A stretch of DNA of 64,000 bases from positions 28,338,001 to 28,402,000 of the forward strand of contig CM075778.1 in the NCBI GenBank assembly GCA_037974665.1, read 5' to 3'. Position 1 is the stretch's first letter, and each line of letters begins with the position of its first letter. Shown in pieces: positions 10,884 to 23,040 of this stretch. Source of the stretch: Ehretia macrophylla (taxonomy: Eukaryota; Streptophyta; Magnoliopsida; Boraginales; Ehretiaceae). A program made the translations under genes and the position numbers. A model generated the notes under the pieces. It did not search any database, was not told the origin of the DNA, and saw only the letters and a list, made by a program, of their open reading frames with translations.

Positions 10884-13568
10884 AAACTAATTGCGTCCTC
10901 ACAATTCTTACATGATTCGGAAAAGAGCTCCGGATACTTCTCTCTGATCTGATCTTCTCGCTCCCAAGTGGCATCTTCAACCCCATGATGATCTCAAAGA
11001 ACTTTTACCATAGGAATACTTTTAGTTCGAAGTTCCTGAATCTTTCGATCAACCACTCGAAGAGGTTTCTCAACATATGCTAAGGACTCATCAATCTCCA
11101 ATGGTTCTGGCTCAATGATATGCGACGGATCAGGGTTATATTTCCTCAACAGTGACACATGAAAAACATCATGAATCCGGCCCAAACTCGGAGGTAATGC
11201 CAATCTGTAAGCTAAATCCCCAACCTTCTCAGTGATTTCAAATGGTCCCACGTATCTAGGGCTAAGTTTACCTCCTTTTCCGTGTCGAATCAAACCTTTG
11301 CGCGGAGAAACTTTCAAGAATACATGATCACCCTTAGAAAATACTAAGTCCCGTCGATGTCGATCAGCATAATTCTTCTGTCGACTCTGAGCTGTAAGCA
11401 TCCTTTTCTTTATAAGTCTCACATTATCCACCATTTTGATCATCTCAGGAAGAATAGCGGGATCAACTGTTTTCATTTCACCTACCTCATCCCAATACAA
11501 CAGAGACCTACATTTTTGCTCGTAAAGTACTTCATAGGGTGCCATGCCAATAGTAGCCTGATAACTGTTATTATAAGCAAACTCTGGTAAAGGTAGGTAT
11601 TTCTCCCAATTCTTGCCAAAATCCAGAACACAAGCCCTCAACATGTCTTCCAGTATCCTGATAGTCTTCTCTGACTGGCCATCAATCTGCGGGTGATAAG
11701 CAGTACTAAAACTCAAATTAGTCCCCAAAGCCTTTTGTAGTTTCTGCCAGAACTGTGATGTAAACCTGGGATCCCTGTTTGATACTATTTGAGATGGAAC
11801 TCCATGCAGTCTCACAATATTTTCAACATATAGCTCGGCCAATTTATCGAGATAATCTGTTTTCTTTGTAGCAATAAAATGTGAACTCTTCGTCAACCTG
11901 TCTACTACAACCCACACAGAATCATTACCTCGTGGTGATCTCAGCAAATCCGACACAAGGTCTATAGTAACCTGGTCCCATTTCCATATCGGAATCTCCA
12001 ATGGTTGCAACAATCCTGCCGGCCTTTGATGTTCTGCCTTAACTTTCTGACAAGTCAAACACTTAGCTACATAATCAGCTATCTCTCTCTTCATATTGTT
12101 CCACCAGAAGTTCTGTTTTAGATCTCTGTACATTTTAGTGCTTCCAGGATAAATTGTGTATTTAGAAGCATGAGCCTCAGCAAGAATCTCATCTTTCACA
12201 GTCGAATCACTAGGAATGCAAATTCTATTCATGTACCTGAGAAGTCCATCATCATGCATCTTAAAGTCGGACTCTCCCCCTTTTGACTTCTCTAAAAGCT
12301 TCAATAACTGAGAATCTGATTGTTGCGCTTCTCTGATTCTAGATAGCAATAGAGATTGGATTTGTAGGCTAGCAAATTGAATACCTGATCTAAAAGCCTC
12401 TGGTTTCCATGAACATAGCTCTTCCACAATCTCCCAGTCCTTGATTATCAAACTAGCCACAGAAGCTTTTCGGCTCAGTGCATCTGTAACAGTATTAACT
12501 TTTCCCGGCAAATAGCTAATGGTACAATTATAATCATTTAACAGTTCTAGCCAACGCCTTTGCCTCATATTCAGATCTTTTTGAGAAAACAGGTATTTTA
12601 AACTTTTATGGTCAGTAAATATTTCAAATTTATTACCCCACAAATAATGACGCCATTTCTTCAAAGCAAAGACAACAGCTGCAAGCTCAAGATCATGTGT
12701 AGGATAATTGAGTTCATATGGTTTCAATTTCCTAGAGGCATATGCTATCACTTTACCATTTTGCATAAGAACACAACCCAAGCCTTCTTTCGAAGCATCA
12801 CTGTAAATCACCAAGTTTTCAGTCCCCTCAGGCAAGGCAAGGATAGGTGCAGTGGTAAGTCTCTTTTTCAACTCCTGGAAACTGGCTTCACATTTATCAT
12901 CCCAATTAAACACAGTTTTCTTCTGAGTTAATGTAGTCAAAGGTCCTGCAATCTTTGAAAAATCTTTAACAAATCGTCTATAATAGCCCGCTAATCCCAA
13001 GAAACTACGGACTTCCGTGACAGTTTCAAGTCTTTTCCACGACATAACCACCTCAATTTTAGCAAGATCAACAGATATTCCCTCCTGTGAAATGATATGA
13101 CCTAAAAAGGCAACCTGTTTCAACCAGAATTCGCATTTGCTAAATTTGGCAAACAATTTGTGTTCTTGCAGGGTTTGAAGCACAATTCTCAAATGTTCTT
13201 CATGCTCTGACTCAGATTTAGAATACACTAATATATCATCAATAAAAATCACAACAAACTGATCAAGATAGGGTCGAAATACTCTCTGCATCAAATCAAT
13301 AAAAGCGGCTTGAGCAATTGTCAAACCAAATGGTAGAACAACAAACTCATAATGGCCGTACTTGGTTCTAAATGCAGTCTTAGGAACATCCTCCTTCCGA
13401 ATCCTCAACTGATAATAACCCTACCTCAAATCAAATTTTGAAAACACCACAGCACCCTGTAGTTGATCAAACAACTCCTCAATTAATGGCAAAGAATATT
13501 TATTTTTCACCGTTACCTGATTAAGACCTCGATAATCAATGCACAAACGCAGAGTACCGTCTTTCTTT
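10884..13568 (-). pseudogene. Gypsy pol: reverse transcriptase, RNase H, integrase, chromodomain-like tail (broken)
   Basis: The longest open part is 13408-10994. Reverse transcriptase has the FIDDILVYS active site. RNase H follows ([20 protein letters not shown]). The integrase zinc region is [10 protein letters not shown]...CLTCQ, and the core starts [15 protein letters not shown]...[12 protein letters not shown] tail and LEIDESL lead into the C-terminal chromodomain region. Visible damage: TAG at 13421-13423 just upstream, in the DLR-x-GY motif; TGA at 10994-10996, where Trp is usual in VKVLW; Tyr in place of the second zinc His (IYPG for IHPG); and SNRDPRF instead of SDRDPRF, which replaces the second catalytic Asp of the DDE triad with Asn. 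After the 10994 stop the frame continues as GVEDATWERED and YPELF to about 10884, as in Del/Tekay elements. Confidence 0.9.
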
Positions 13569-13569
13569 T

Positions 13570-15579
13570 TCACAAATAACACGGAGCACCCCACGGTGAC
13601 GAACTAGGCTGAATAAAACCTTTCTCCAGTAAACCCTGTAGCTGAATTTTCAATTCTTGTAACTCAGGGGGAGACATTCTATACGGGGTTCTTGAGATAG
13701 GATTAGGTCCCGGCAACAAGTCAATCACAAACTCAATCTCCCTATTAGGTGGTAACCCAGTCAACTCCTCAGGGAACACCCCCCAAAACTCTTTTATAAC
13801 AGGTACTTCATTCAATTTCAATTTATCTCCAGGCTGTTTAATTAAATAAGCTAAGTATGCATCATAACCCTTACTCAACATTTTAGTAGCTTTAATGGAA
13901 GATATGATACGAGTCCCAGTAGACTTTCGACTCCCAGTTACTTTAACAACAGCTTGGTTAGGTACTTCTAAAGTTAAAATTTTCCCCCTACAGACCAAAC
14001 ATGCATAATATCGCCCCAACCAATCCATCCCCAAGATAACTTCAAAGTCCCGAAATGGCATGATTATCAAGTCAATAGGATACATGCAACCCTCAATGCA
14101 AATATTACAATCTTTACACACAGACTCCGTAACAAATTTAGTACCCATAGGATTACCTACTTCAATCACATACGGCAGTTTATCAACTTTTAATGTAGCA
14201 GACTGTACACATGCAGGAGTAATGAATAAATGTGTAACCCCGGTGTCAATCAAAACTACTACTGGCTGACTATTAATAAGAAAAGTACCTTCCACCACCA
14301 CTGTCGTCTCTGGAAGCTCCTCTTGGTCGAGTGCAAATACCCGTGCCTGACCTCGCGGTACAGTAGCTGCTCCTGAAGCTCTAGTCTGGGCACCCTGGCC
14401 TGAAGTCTGACCATGACCATATTTAAACTTGGGACAATCTCTAACTCTGTGCTGATCATTGCCACAACCTATGTAACGGCCCAATTTTCTCCAACACTCA
14501 GCCTCTGTGTGGCCCTTACGGTTGCAATGAGTACACTGTAGATTCTTCCTAGTAGCAGCTCCTCCTGTAGGGGCCCTATAAGTAGATATGGCAGAACTAC
14601 CCTGCTGAGATCTAGCAGTCACTGGTCGGGTCTGTGACTGTCCCTGTGGCTGGCTCTGAGCTGGTCTCGGTTGTGACTGTACCTGAACTGGTCCTGGATA
14701 GCTCTGGGTCTGCCTAGGCTGCTGAGTCTGAACAGGCTGCTGATACTGCCTCTGATAACCCTGACTCTGAGACTGAAACTGACGTTTGCTTGACTGACTA
14801 GACTGAGCTAACACATCTGCCTTACGTTTCTCATATCTCGATGCAGCCCTGACTACTGCAGCATAGTTCGGATAATCTTGCGAAGACAAATTAAGCATGA
14901 TGTCACTCCTCAACCCTGTAATAAATCTCTGGATCTTCACATCTTCCGGCTGAACCAAAGCTGTCACATATCGAGATAGTCTCGTAAAGGTAGCCTCATA
15001 CTGGTCTACAATCATGTTTCCCTATTTCAAAGCTATGAATTCAGCCTGATGTCTCTCACGGGCTACAACCGATACATATTTATCTCGAAAATCACGAACA
15101 AAGTTAGCCCATACATGCTGAACCCTCTCGGCATCCCATTTCTCTCTAATAGTGAGCCACCACGCCTCGGCATCACCCTCCATTAAAAATGCAGCATAGG
15201 TAATCTTTCTTTCATCGTTGCACTCAAGTATCGCAGCAACTTTCTCAAACTTACTCAACCACATCTCAGCTTTCATATCATCAGGCTCGCCGTAAAAACT
15301 ATATGCTCCGTGATGCAGGAATTTATCAAACAAGTTACCTCCTGCAGTACCACTGCCCTCTGCTCTGGCAGCCTGATTACCCCAGCCGACACATGTTGTA
15401 CCCTGCTGAGCCACAAACTGAGTTATGGTATTCATTGCGGTGGCCATTGTGGCCAAAATCTGGGCATTACTCGGTTCCGGACCCTGCGGTACATCCCTGG
15501 CTGCCCCAGCACCTTGCCCTGGTACATCCTGTCTGGGAGCTTCCTCCGGCTCTCTCCGTGGTCTACCCCATTTCCTCAT
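13570..15579 (-). pseudogene. Gypsy gag-protease with start of reverse transcriptase (broken)
   Basis: The frame starts at Met 15579. A TAG at 15022-15024 interrupts it, and it continues in the same frame to 13570. The capsid region contains AWWLTIREKW and FRDKYV. A Gln-rich linker precedes a nucleocapsid knuckle C-T-H-C-x4-H-x4-C. The protease active site is VVLIDTGVTH (D-T-G). The N-terminal RT motif is YRMSPPELQELK. The frame runs off at 13570, after SSPWGAP, because one base appears to be missing before the usual VLFVKKKDG segment, which reads in another frame just downstream. The internal TAG is where a Gln (CAG) would be expected in ALKQGNM. Shadow frames on the + strand here are not genes. 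Confidence 0.9.
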
Positions 15580-15872
15580 TAGAATACTAGAAGAACATCA
15601 TATTATAATAGGCAAATAAACTATGCAAGATAATTTACACATTGTTTTCAAACATTTTACTCACATAAGAAACACATAAAACACTTAACAATATTTAACA
15701 CTAACTTTTCATATTCTCATCATGTCATGTTTTATCATTCCTTTTTATGCTAGCTTGTCTTTTATCTAAGTACTTAAACAACTAAACACTCACATATTCA
15801 TATAATTCACTTTCACATATAGACCACTACCCACATGCCAAGGAATTTAACCTGGCTTCAAGCATTCTAGTA
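15580..15872 (-). other. Gypsy 5' untranslated leader
   Basis: This lies between the primer-binding site and the gag start on the minus strand. No open frame or other feature is seen. Confidence 0.7.
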
Positions 15873-15884
15873 GCTCTGATACCA
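15873..15884 (-). other. Gypsy primer-binding site (tRNA-iMet)
   Basis: The minus strand reads TGGTATCAGAGC, an exact match to the common plant initiator-Met tRNA primer site. It lies 7 bp inside the 5' LTR. Confidence 0.9.
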
Positions 15885-15891
15885 CCTAAAG

Positions 15892-18342
15892 TGTAACGCC
15901 CCGAACCCAACCCCACGCTAAAGTCAGGCTCGGACCCGTCACTCGGACAAAGTCTCCTCTGTACCAAGGACAAAACTGCTACCTGCAAATAGTCACTCAA
16001 GACATTTGAACTATAAACAACAACTTATCTTCTAATATCTCCAAAGCCAAACAAAATCACAAGGCCATCCGAGCTTTCGAACAATAACAATCTACTTAAA
16101 CACACAATCATGTGAAATAAGTTGATTTTAGCCATAAGTAGTTAGATACAATGTAATTTAAGTTCCATATGTAGAATTATAAACACTCCAAGCATGCAAG
16201 ATAAATTAAAGTCTAGAATCCATTATTACAATCCAACATCTTTCTCTAACATTCAAGTCTACCACTACTAAACATATACACAAGATCTCAAGGTCTCAAA
16301 ATACAATATTAACATGAACTTCATGCCAGTTGCACATAAGATCCACCTTAGCACACAAAGTCACGGATTCTGATCTACGTGAACTTCTTCTTCTTCTTCT
16401 ACTTCTAATAGTTGGGGATTCACCTCAGCTTCTCCTGAAACATTTCAAATGAGGAGTGAGCAATAAAGTTGCCCAGCGAGGGAGGTGATGCAACATACCA
16501 ACGTGCAATATGATATGCAAACACAAGAAAACATATATAAGCCACGTAAACCAACAAGATAATAAGCCAAGCAATTAATCACTTTTAAAAAGGATACGAT
16601 TCCACTTCCAAGTCTTCACTCATGAGCCACGAACCACGAGCATCACGAACATGTCGGCAAACCCCAAACACCAACAATTGGGATACTCCGGATGTATCCC
16701 GATCCTACGACCCTTTCACTTGAGGTAGGTCCATGCCCAGCAGGTGAACCACGCCTCTGGGGTAGTGGAGTATGCCTCAGCGAGAAATGGAATAGGCACC
16801 ATGGTAGTCGAGGGAGCACGATAAGCCCGACGCCGCCCGTGTTTCTCGACGCTACCATGTCCGAAAAAGTTGCGTAACCCCGGGACAAGTCACAAGCAAT
16901 CAAGATATCACATAACACGTATGAAGGACGACAAAGTAGGCCGCCCTCACATATAAGCATGATATAAGTTCACACAAGCACGAACATAGCATTAAGATTC
17001 CAAAAGTAGCAATCAACATAAATCATTCCCACAAACTACTCAAATAGCTTAATTATATCTTAAATATTCAATACAATCCCACAACAAGTTTCAAATGCAA
17101 CTAAAATGGCTAAAAACTACTTTTTCCCTTTCTTTAATCGAGTTTTCTTTCTCCTATGCGTGGTTCAAGATTTTCAAATCATATCCTAATCTTTCTATAA
17201 TTTTTAATTAAGCCCAAAGACACCTTTTAGAATCATAAAAACTCATTTTAGAAGCAAAAGTTCGGGAAGGCCCCGAACGGGTTTGAATTACAACTATACT
17301 AACCGAACCCCATTTTTCGGAAACGAAAGCACCAAAGGTGCTTCTTTAGCTCAAGGATACCCGAATCAATGCCCAAACTTGCCCGGATTGCTTAACGAGA
17401 AAAGTCTCCTTTTTAAAGTCGGCTATTTATGCAATTAAGCTTGGTTTCGAACGATTCAACCTCACGTAGCTTTTCCACTAACTTCACTAGGGTCTAGAGC
17501 ACCTAATTGAAGCCTCAATTCATGCTAATTAGCAATTTTTCTTAAAACCCTAATTCTAGGCACTATTCATCATCTCTTTTCATCAATATATGCATTCAAC
17601 CATAGAATCTTCTAACAAGCTATAAAACTTAACTCTATAGGCCTCAATAAACTCATAGTAAGCATTTATAACAAGTAGAGTAGCTATAATTAACAAATCA
17701 AGATTTTCAACATATAAGCAAAAACTTCAAATGCATAAATAATGTAACTCCCTCACAATTTTGAAGACAAGGAAGCTTGTTGAAGACCCTAAGATGCTCA
17801 AAACCCTCCCAAGATCAAGCTAGGAGCTCAAGATGCAAGGTTGAAGAAGCAAAATCTCCTCTTTTCTCTCCTAGAGGTGGTCGGCCATCTCAAGGGACAT
17901 GGAGGTCATTTTTTCTTTTGTTTTGATGACAAGAATGAGCTTTTGTTTTAATTTTTATGAGTTGGTTTTTATTATATGTGGTGCATAATTAATAATCTAA
18001 GCTAATTAGTCTCAAAACTTGATCAACTAAGGCTAATTGCAATTACAAATGTTTTTAGTTGAAACTAGCACTATTCTAACGTAACACTATTCAAAGGTCA
18101 TGAAATCTATTTTCTAAACACTCTCCTAAGCCCGAAAGTTTAAAACGAAAATTTCTCGGTTCCTTTTAAATGTCCTATGACCTAGGAAAAATTAAAAATC
18201 AAACTTTTAAAACAGTCGAAAATATTATGAATAGTAACCTCTAATAAAAATAATTAAGTAAGAAAGATGATGCACGTAGAAATGCGCACATAGATATGCA
18301 ACAGTTATAAATAAATTTATGGTAAAATTCTTGGGCGTCACA
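15892..18342 (-). repeat. Gypsy 5' LTR (element sense), 2451 bp
   Basis: Pairs with 8410-10870 and has the same ends. Scattered substitutions and short indels separate the two, so the insertion is not very recent. It should hold the element's promoter, but I could not place a TATA box confidently. Confidence 0.93.
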
Positions 18343-18773
18343 ACACCTCTAGTCGGTGTGTAAAAGTCATGAGTGTAATCTTTTGAGTAGCAAAATATAA
18401 TACTTTGTAGATGGAGAATAATTTATGTCATATTACATTAAAATAATATTATGTTCCTATATATTTATGTGCACAATCCTTTCAAAAATGCTATCGTGTC
18501 GGTGACATGTGGTTAAGAATGATAGTGGGTGCTAATCAGTGAGGTGTTTAACTAGTTTTAGCTCCCCATATTTACCATTAGCATATTATTTTGTTAAAAT
18601 GCGAATAATAGTCGCAGTAACTAGTAGGCAGTAAAAATTTCATTGCAAGGGCAAAAGTAAGACACTATAGACATTGAGATTAGTTAACTGACTTTATGCA
18701 ATTGAAAATATTATTATAGGATTTTTTAATAGGAGATATGAATCAATGTTAAAAAATATGTCTGTTAGAGATT
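18343..18773 (+). other. 3' flank of FAR copy A, continued
   Basis: Starts acacctctagtcggtgtg, rejoining the sequence broken at 8409, and is collinear with 33866-34340 of copy B. No gene. Confidence 0.8.
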
Positions 18774-18789
18774 CACTAAAAAAAAAATT

Positions 18790-19262
18790 AAATTTTGCGA
18801 GAGACGGTTCCTCTCACTGTGCCGTCATAAATTCTAAATTTGTGACGGCACAGTGAGGAAAAACGTCCATTAGACACGAGATTGTCACCAAAATCGTTCC
18901 CCTCACCAAACCGTCACCATTTTGGCGACGGCTGCCAAAATATTTTTATCCCGTCTCCAAATCCTCCGTCACCATGCCCTCGCCATCATTTTCCGTCTCT
19001 AGGCCGTCACTACAGTTTGCCATCACTGAGCCCTCGTCAACTAGAGCCGCCTCAAAACTATCACTAAATTTTCCATCGCCAAGCCCTCGCCAAGTTTTCC
19101 CTCACCCGGCCGTCACCAATGATTGTTGTCACCAATCACTTGCCAACTTAACCCCTCACGAAATTGTCACAAAAATTGTTGTTGCCAAACCTTCGCCAAC
19201 CTTTCCCTTCGCCAATCCGTCACTAACCCTTCCTTTCACCAAGCCCTCACCAAGTCCTTACT
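18790..19262 (+). repeat. CACTA left subterminal repeat array
   Basis: Many copies of gtcacc/ggtgac/ctcgcca-type words in both orientations, including an imperfect inverted pair around 18815-18862 (ctcactgtgccgtca and tgacggcacagtgag). Open frames across it (18882-19067, 18974-19264) are products of the repeat, not genes. Confidence 0.75.
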
Positions 19263-19534
19263 AACTTAACCATTCCATCTAATTTAAAGAGTCATAATTC
19301 CTTCAAAAAATTTTGAATATCATCCCAAATTGAACCTATTTGATATGTGAAATTCATTTCATATAATGCCGCAAACACGATATGCTATATTTAATTAAAA
19401 TAGAGACTGTTATTTAAAACTGTTACAAAAATAAATGTCTTGTATATGGTAGTGTATTAAACATCAAACTATAGGTTTAACATTATAACAAATTATTCTC
19501 CATTTTCATCACTAAGTGAAGATGAAGAATGTTG

Positions 19535-20498
19535 CTATTCAGGTTGACCACAGACTTTTGCATAGAGGACTTCCAGCACTTCGTTTTGCTTCTTTATTTG
19601 TTGCTGAAGTTGATTGATTATCTGGCCCTGACTTTGTATTGTTTTTGTGCCACGTCATGTGTTTCGCTGTAGCATTTGACATGTACAATATTTTTCACAT
19701 TAGTGTCAAAGGGAAATATCTTAACTGTTTGTGGGAAATAGGCTTACCCCATTTTCTACCACCAGATATATCCTTGAAACGTGCGTGGCCACACCGCGGA
19801 CAATTTTCCATGAGATTTCGATCCTTGTAAAATAAGGTGAATCCATTTACGCAAATATCAATCTTTTGATATCTCAACCCTAATGACTTGATTAGTTGCT
19901 TAAATCTATAAAGGTTTTTAGGCAAGTTATGATTCTCGGACAACACTTCCATTAATTCTTCAATGAACCTGTTATATAGGAAGTTGCTTATATTATGCTC
20001 GGACTTCATATTCATGTATCGAGCCACGACTGACAATTGAGTAAGTTTCACACAACCATCAAATAATGGCCTATCAGCGGCATTCAACAACTCAAAAAAT
20101 TCATGTGCTTCCATGTTAGGTTCTTCATTAATCTCAACATTGTGATCGTTGGTCAATTGCGCACCGTCAGCATCAAAAACTAATGTTCTATAAATATTCT
20201 ATTCACCATCATGTTACTCTTGATTATACGTCCAAGTGTTATACACATGTTCAGCTTGTGCAATCCATTGATAGTAAAATGACATAAAACCCTTCTGATA
20301 CAGATGATCTACCATAGTTCTTGTTGTTTGGAATTTTAAGTTCCGGCATCTTACACATGGACATCTTATCTTGTTGTCATCCATATAATAATGTTGTTTG
20401 CTTGCAAAAGATACAAAATTCGAAACACCTTGGATAAAGGCCTCATTAAGATTACCATGAATCTATTTCTGATACATCCATTCACGATTTGACTCCAT
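19535..20498 (-). pseudogene. CACTA TNP2-type transposase remnant
   Basis: From Met 20498 the frame reads MESNREWMYQK, a TAG (20463-20465), then a Cys-rich block with IRCPCVRCRNLKF and MVDHLYQKGFM. This fits the transposase-associated N-terminal domain of plant CACTA elements. It reaches a stop at 20214. In the same frame 20156-19695 reads HEFFELLNAADRPLFDGC through LGLRYQKIDIC to CPRCGHARFK, the conserved lead-in to the TNP2 catalytic domain. The catalytic domain itself is missing. Another frame at about 19640-19535 gives a Gln-rich coiled-coil-like end (IINQLQQQIKKQ), similar to the tail of the Ptta/En-Spm accessory protein. The gene is truncated and frame-broken. Confidence 0.75.
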
Positions 20499-20499
20499 G

Positions 20500-20900
20500 A
20501 AATAATGCACTGAGCAATTTGATTAACGTTATTGCATTTTAAAAATTATGTAATAGATTATTAGGTAAAAGGGCTATATAATTCTATGAGTGAGAATTAT
20601 CATTCATGAGTTTCACAACATGACAAAGATACACAACAAAACAATCTAAGAAGCAACATATTATTCAATGCAGAAAATGATATCTTTAAAAAATTGTACA
20701 ACTTAAAACATACATGAAATTAACTTTGAATTATATTTGACAAATACTATTTAAATTGATAGACGGACACGAATCTTTTAATCCCGATAGAACAAGTCCA
20801 ATTTGAAAATTCTGAGAAATCTTGATAAACTTTCTATATTAGGACACCTCTCAAAAATATATACACAAAAAATATACGAGTAATATACATTGTTGAAAAT
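20500..20900. other. CACTA interior, no recognisable gene
   Basis: AT-rich sequence with short open frames only. Nothing recognisable is seen. Confidence 0.6.
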
Positions 20901-20902
20901 AT

Positions 20903-21560
20903 TGGATGTCACGCCACGCACAAACCCCAATATAGAGGTAAAGTTCGGACACGACAATCGGACATAGTCTTCTCTGTATCGTGAATAATCCGATATCTGC
21001 ACTCAAAAGATTTTCACAACAACAATACATTTTTAAAATTACGCAAAATGTTCGTGTACAAGGTATAATGTACAAGGTACAATGTACAAGGTTACGCAAA
21101 ATGGCCCAAAGTACAATGTACAACGTATTGCATTTTAAATAAGTGACAACTCGACAAATATGAAGTTAGAATAATTCAATAAAACATTTTAATAGTTGAT
21201 CCAGTCGGACATGACATTGGAATTTTTAATTTTATGGTTTACGATTATCCGAATTTGAAATCAACAACCACAAATAGTTAAGGTAAAAAAAAAAAACTTG
21301 AAATTAAAAAAAAAAAATATCACCTAAACTTGTAAAGTCCGGATGCGACAAACTGATAGAGTTTGCTCTGTACCGTGAATAATCTGATAAACATTAGTCA
21401 AAGACATTCACACAACTCCATTTATAGTATAATGAACTACGCAAAATGGTCTGTACAAGGTTACGCAATATAAATATGTCACAACTCGACAAATATGAGG
21501 TTAGAATAATTTAATAAAATATTTTAATAGTTGATCCGGGCTCAGACGTGACATTATATT
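20903..21560. repeat. Degenerate gypsy-LTR-like repeats inside the CACTA element
   Basis: The blocks at 20908-21005 and 21330-21400 contain gtcacgcca, cggacatagtcttctctgta and ctctgtaccgtgaataatc. These resemble the start of the 2.46-kb gypsy LTR (tgtaacgcc, cggacatagtctcctctgta). The surrounding segment is itself partly repeated. The part from about 21340 on recurs at 62757 onward. Derivation from an LTR is inferred from these short matches. Confidence 0.4.
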
Positions 21561-21599
21561 TATAATTTTATAGTTTACGATTATCCGAATTTGAAATCA

Positions 21600-22110
21600 A
21601 CAACAAAAAAAACAAAACAAAAATTCCGGGAAAAAAAATCCGAAATTAAAAAATATCACCTAAATATGTAAAAAAAAACCAATTCAAAAAATGAAATTAT
21701 AACAAAAAACAAGGAATAGGTAAATAAAAAACGAAAATAAATATATCCAAAAATAAAAAATAAAATAAAAAATTCAAAAATAAAAAACAAATAACCTAAA
21801 GATGTTAAAAATAACACAAATAAAAAAAATTATAACAAAAAAAGTATAGATAAAAAAAACAAAAATTATAAAAAAATCCGAAAATTAAAAAACAAAAATT
21901 CCCAAGATAAAATAAAAAATCAGAAAATAAAATAAAAATAACCTAAATATGTTAAAAATAACACAATTTAAAAAAAAAGAAATTATAAGAAGAAAAATAG
22001 ATTAAAAAAAACAAAAAACAAAATCCAACAGTAAAAAAAAAATCCAAAAATACAAAAAAAAAAACTAAATTAACATATTTAGATTAGGTGCATTATTAAT
22101 TAATATCTTC
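21600..22110. repeat. A-rich low-complexity tract
   Basis: Long aaaaa-rich sequence with recurring aacctaaatatgttaaaaataacac words. It is duplicated at about 63020-63500. No coding sense. Confidence 0.8.
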
Positions 22111-22477
22111 ATAACAACAAAAAAATTTATAATATATACATAGATTATACATATAGATGTACATACATATATATATAACCTCACAAAAACAAATTATTTG
22201 TGAGGTGGGGGAGAGGGTGTTGAGAGGGTCTATAGCTTCATAGGGGTGGTGGAGTTAGCTAGATCTATACATACATATACATATATTTATATATACATAC
22301 ATATATATATATATATCAAATATATAAATAACAAAAAAAATAGACATTATTCCCTCAAATAAAATGGTGGTGAGGGGTCTATAGAGGGGTGGGAAGGTGT
22401 GGGGGGCAGGGATTGGGTGGGGGGTGGGGTGAGGGGTAGGTGGGGGTGAGGTTTTTTGTTTTGAAAAACTGAAAAAC

Positions 22478-22516
22478 GAAATAACAGAGGGCAGAGCCTC
22501 TGCCCTCTGTTATTTC
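22478..22516. repeat. 39-bp near-perfect hairpin in the CACTA element
   Basis: The left arm 22478-22496 (gaaataacagagggcagag) and right arm 22498-22516 are exact reverse complements around a single C. The related site at about 63953-63991 has mismatches. The arms could extrude as a stem. Function is unknown. Confidence 0.85.
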
Positions 22517-22554
22517 AATTTAATTGGGCGACGACCGGGTGTGACCCAGGGTCA

Positions 22555-23040
22555 TCGCCCAATTAAAAGAGGCCCACATCCTAGGCCTCTTTATGGAGAC
22601 GGGTAGCCGCCCGTCTCCAATAAAAGATGTAGGCCTCTTTGTGGAGACGGGTAGTCGCTTGTCTCCAACAGCAGTCCGTCTCCAAAAATATGGAGAAGGG
22701 CTGATACCCATCCCTACTAAAAGAGGCCCACGGGCCTCTTTTTGGAGAAGGGCTGGTGCCTGTCTCCAAAATGGCGATAGATGTCTACTCGTCTCCAAAA
22801 TGGCGATGGGCGTCTGTCCATCTCCAACATGGAGACGGGCTGCAGCCCGTCTCCAACATAGAGACGGGCATCAGCTCGTCTCTAAAATGGCGATGGGCAT
22901 CCGCCCATCTCTATTAGGGAGACGGGCTGGTTCCCGTCTCCAAGTGGGCCTCTTTGTCGAGATGAGAAATAGTCCGTCTTCATTAGAGATAGGAAATTAC
23001 CCATCGCCATTAGAGATGGGCATAGTTTCCCGTCTCTAAT
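22555..23040 (+). repeat. CACTA inverted micro-repeat array (gagacggg / cccgtctc)
   Basis: About 20 copies of gagacgggc-like words and their complements gcccgtctc alternate with short spacers, giving serial small palindromes. Interspersed are ggcctcttt words and a gatgggc variant. The array lies toward the right end of the element. The open frames 22593-23039 (+) and 22520-22798 (-) are translations of the repeat. Confidence 0.8.

Larger units (their letters stand above)
8410..18342 (-). mobile_element. Ty3/gypsy LTR retrotransposon, Del/Tekay-type chromovirus (9.93 kb)
   Basis: This is a complete but defective element read on the minus strand. LTRs are at 8410-10870 and 15892-18342, each starting tgtaacgcc and ending gcgtcaca. 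Flanks atacc (8405-8409) and acacc (18343-18347) are a 5-bp target duplication with one change. A tRNA-iMet primer site is at 15873-15884 and a polypurine tract at 10871-10883. Order on the minus strand is gag, protease, reverse transcriptase, RNase H, integrase, chromodomain-like tail. That is gypsy order, and the C-terminal tail is typical of chromoviruses. Coding capacity is lost through in-frame stops at 15022, 13421 and 10994 and a frameshift near 13585. It sits in the 3' flank of FAR copy A. Confidence 0.95.

Noticed and set aside
15303..15619. Three + strand open frames of 64-95 codons
   Set aside because: Antisense shadows of gypsy gag on the minus strand.
20778..21123. Minus-strand frames of 74 and 90 codons
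   Set aside because: They lie in the LTR-like and tacaaggt-repeat part of the CACTA interior, have no motif and overlap each other.
22593..23039. 148-residue open frame in the CACTA element
   Set aside because: It is a translation of the gagacggg repeat array, with recurring METGS/RRAG words on both strands and no start context or homology.
22560..23040. Regular short repeats with spacers, resembling a CRISPR array
   Set aside because: Plant nuclear DNA. The units alternate in orientation and vary, spacers are uneven, and the array lies within a CACTA element.
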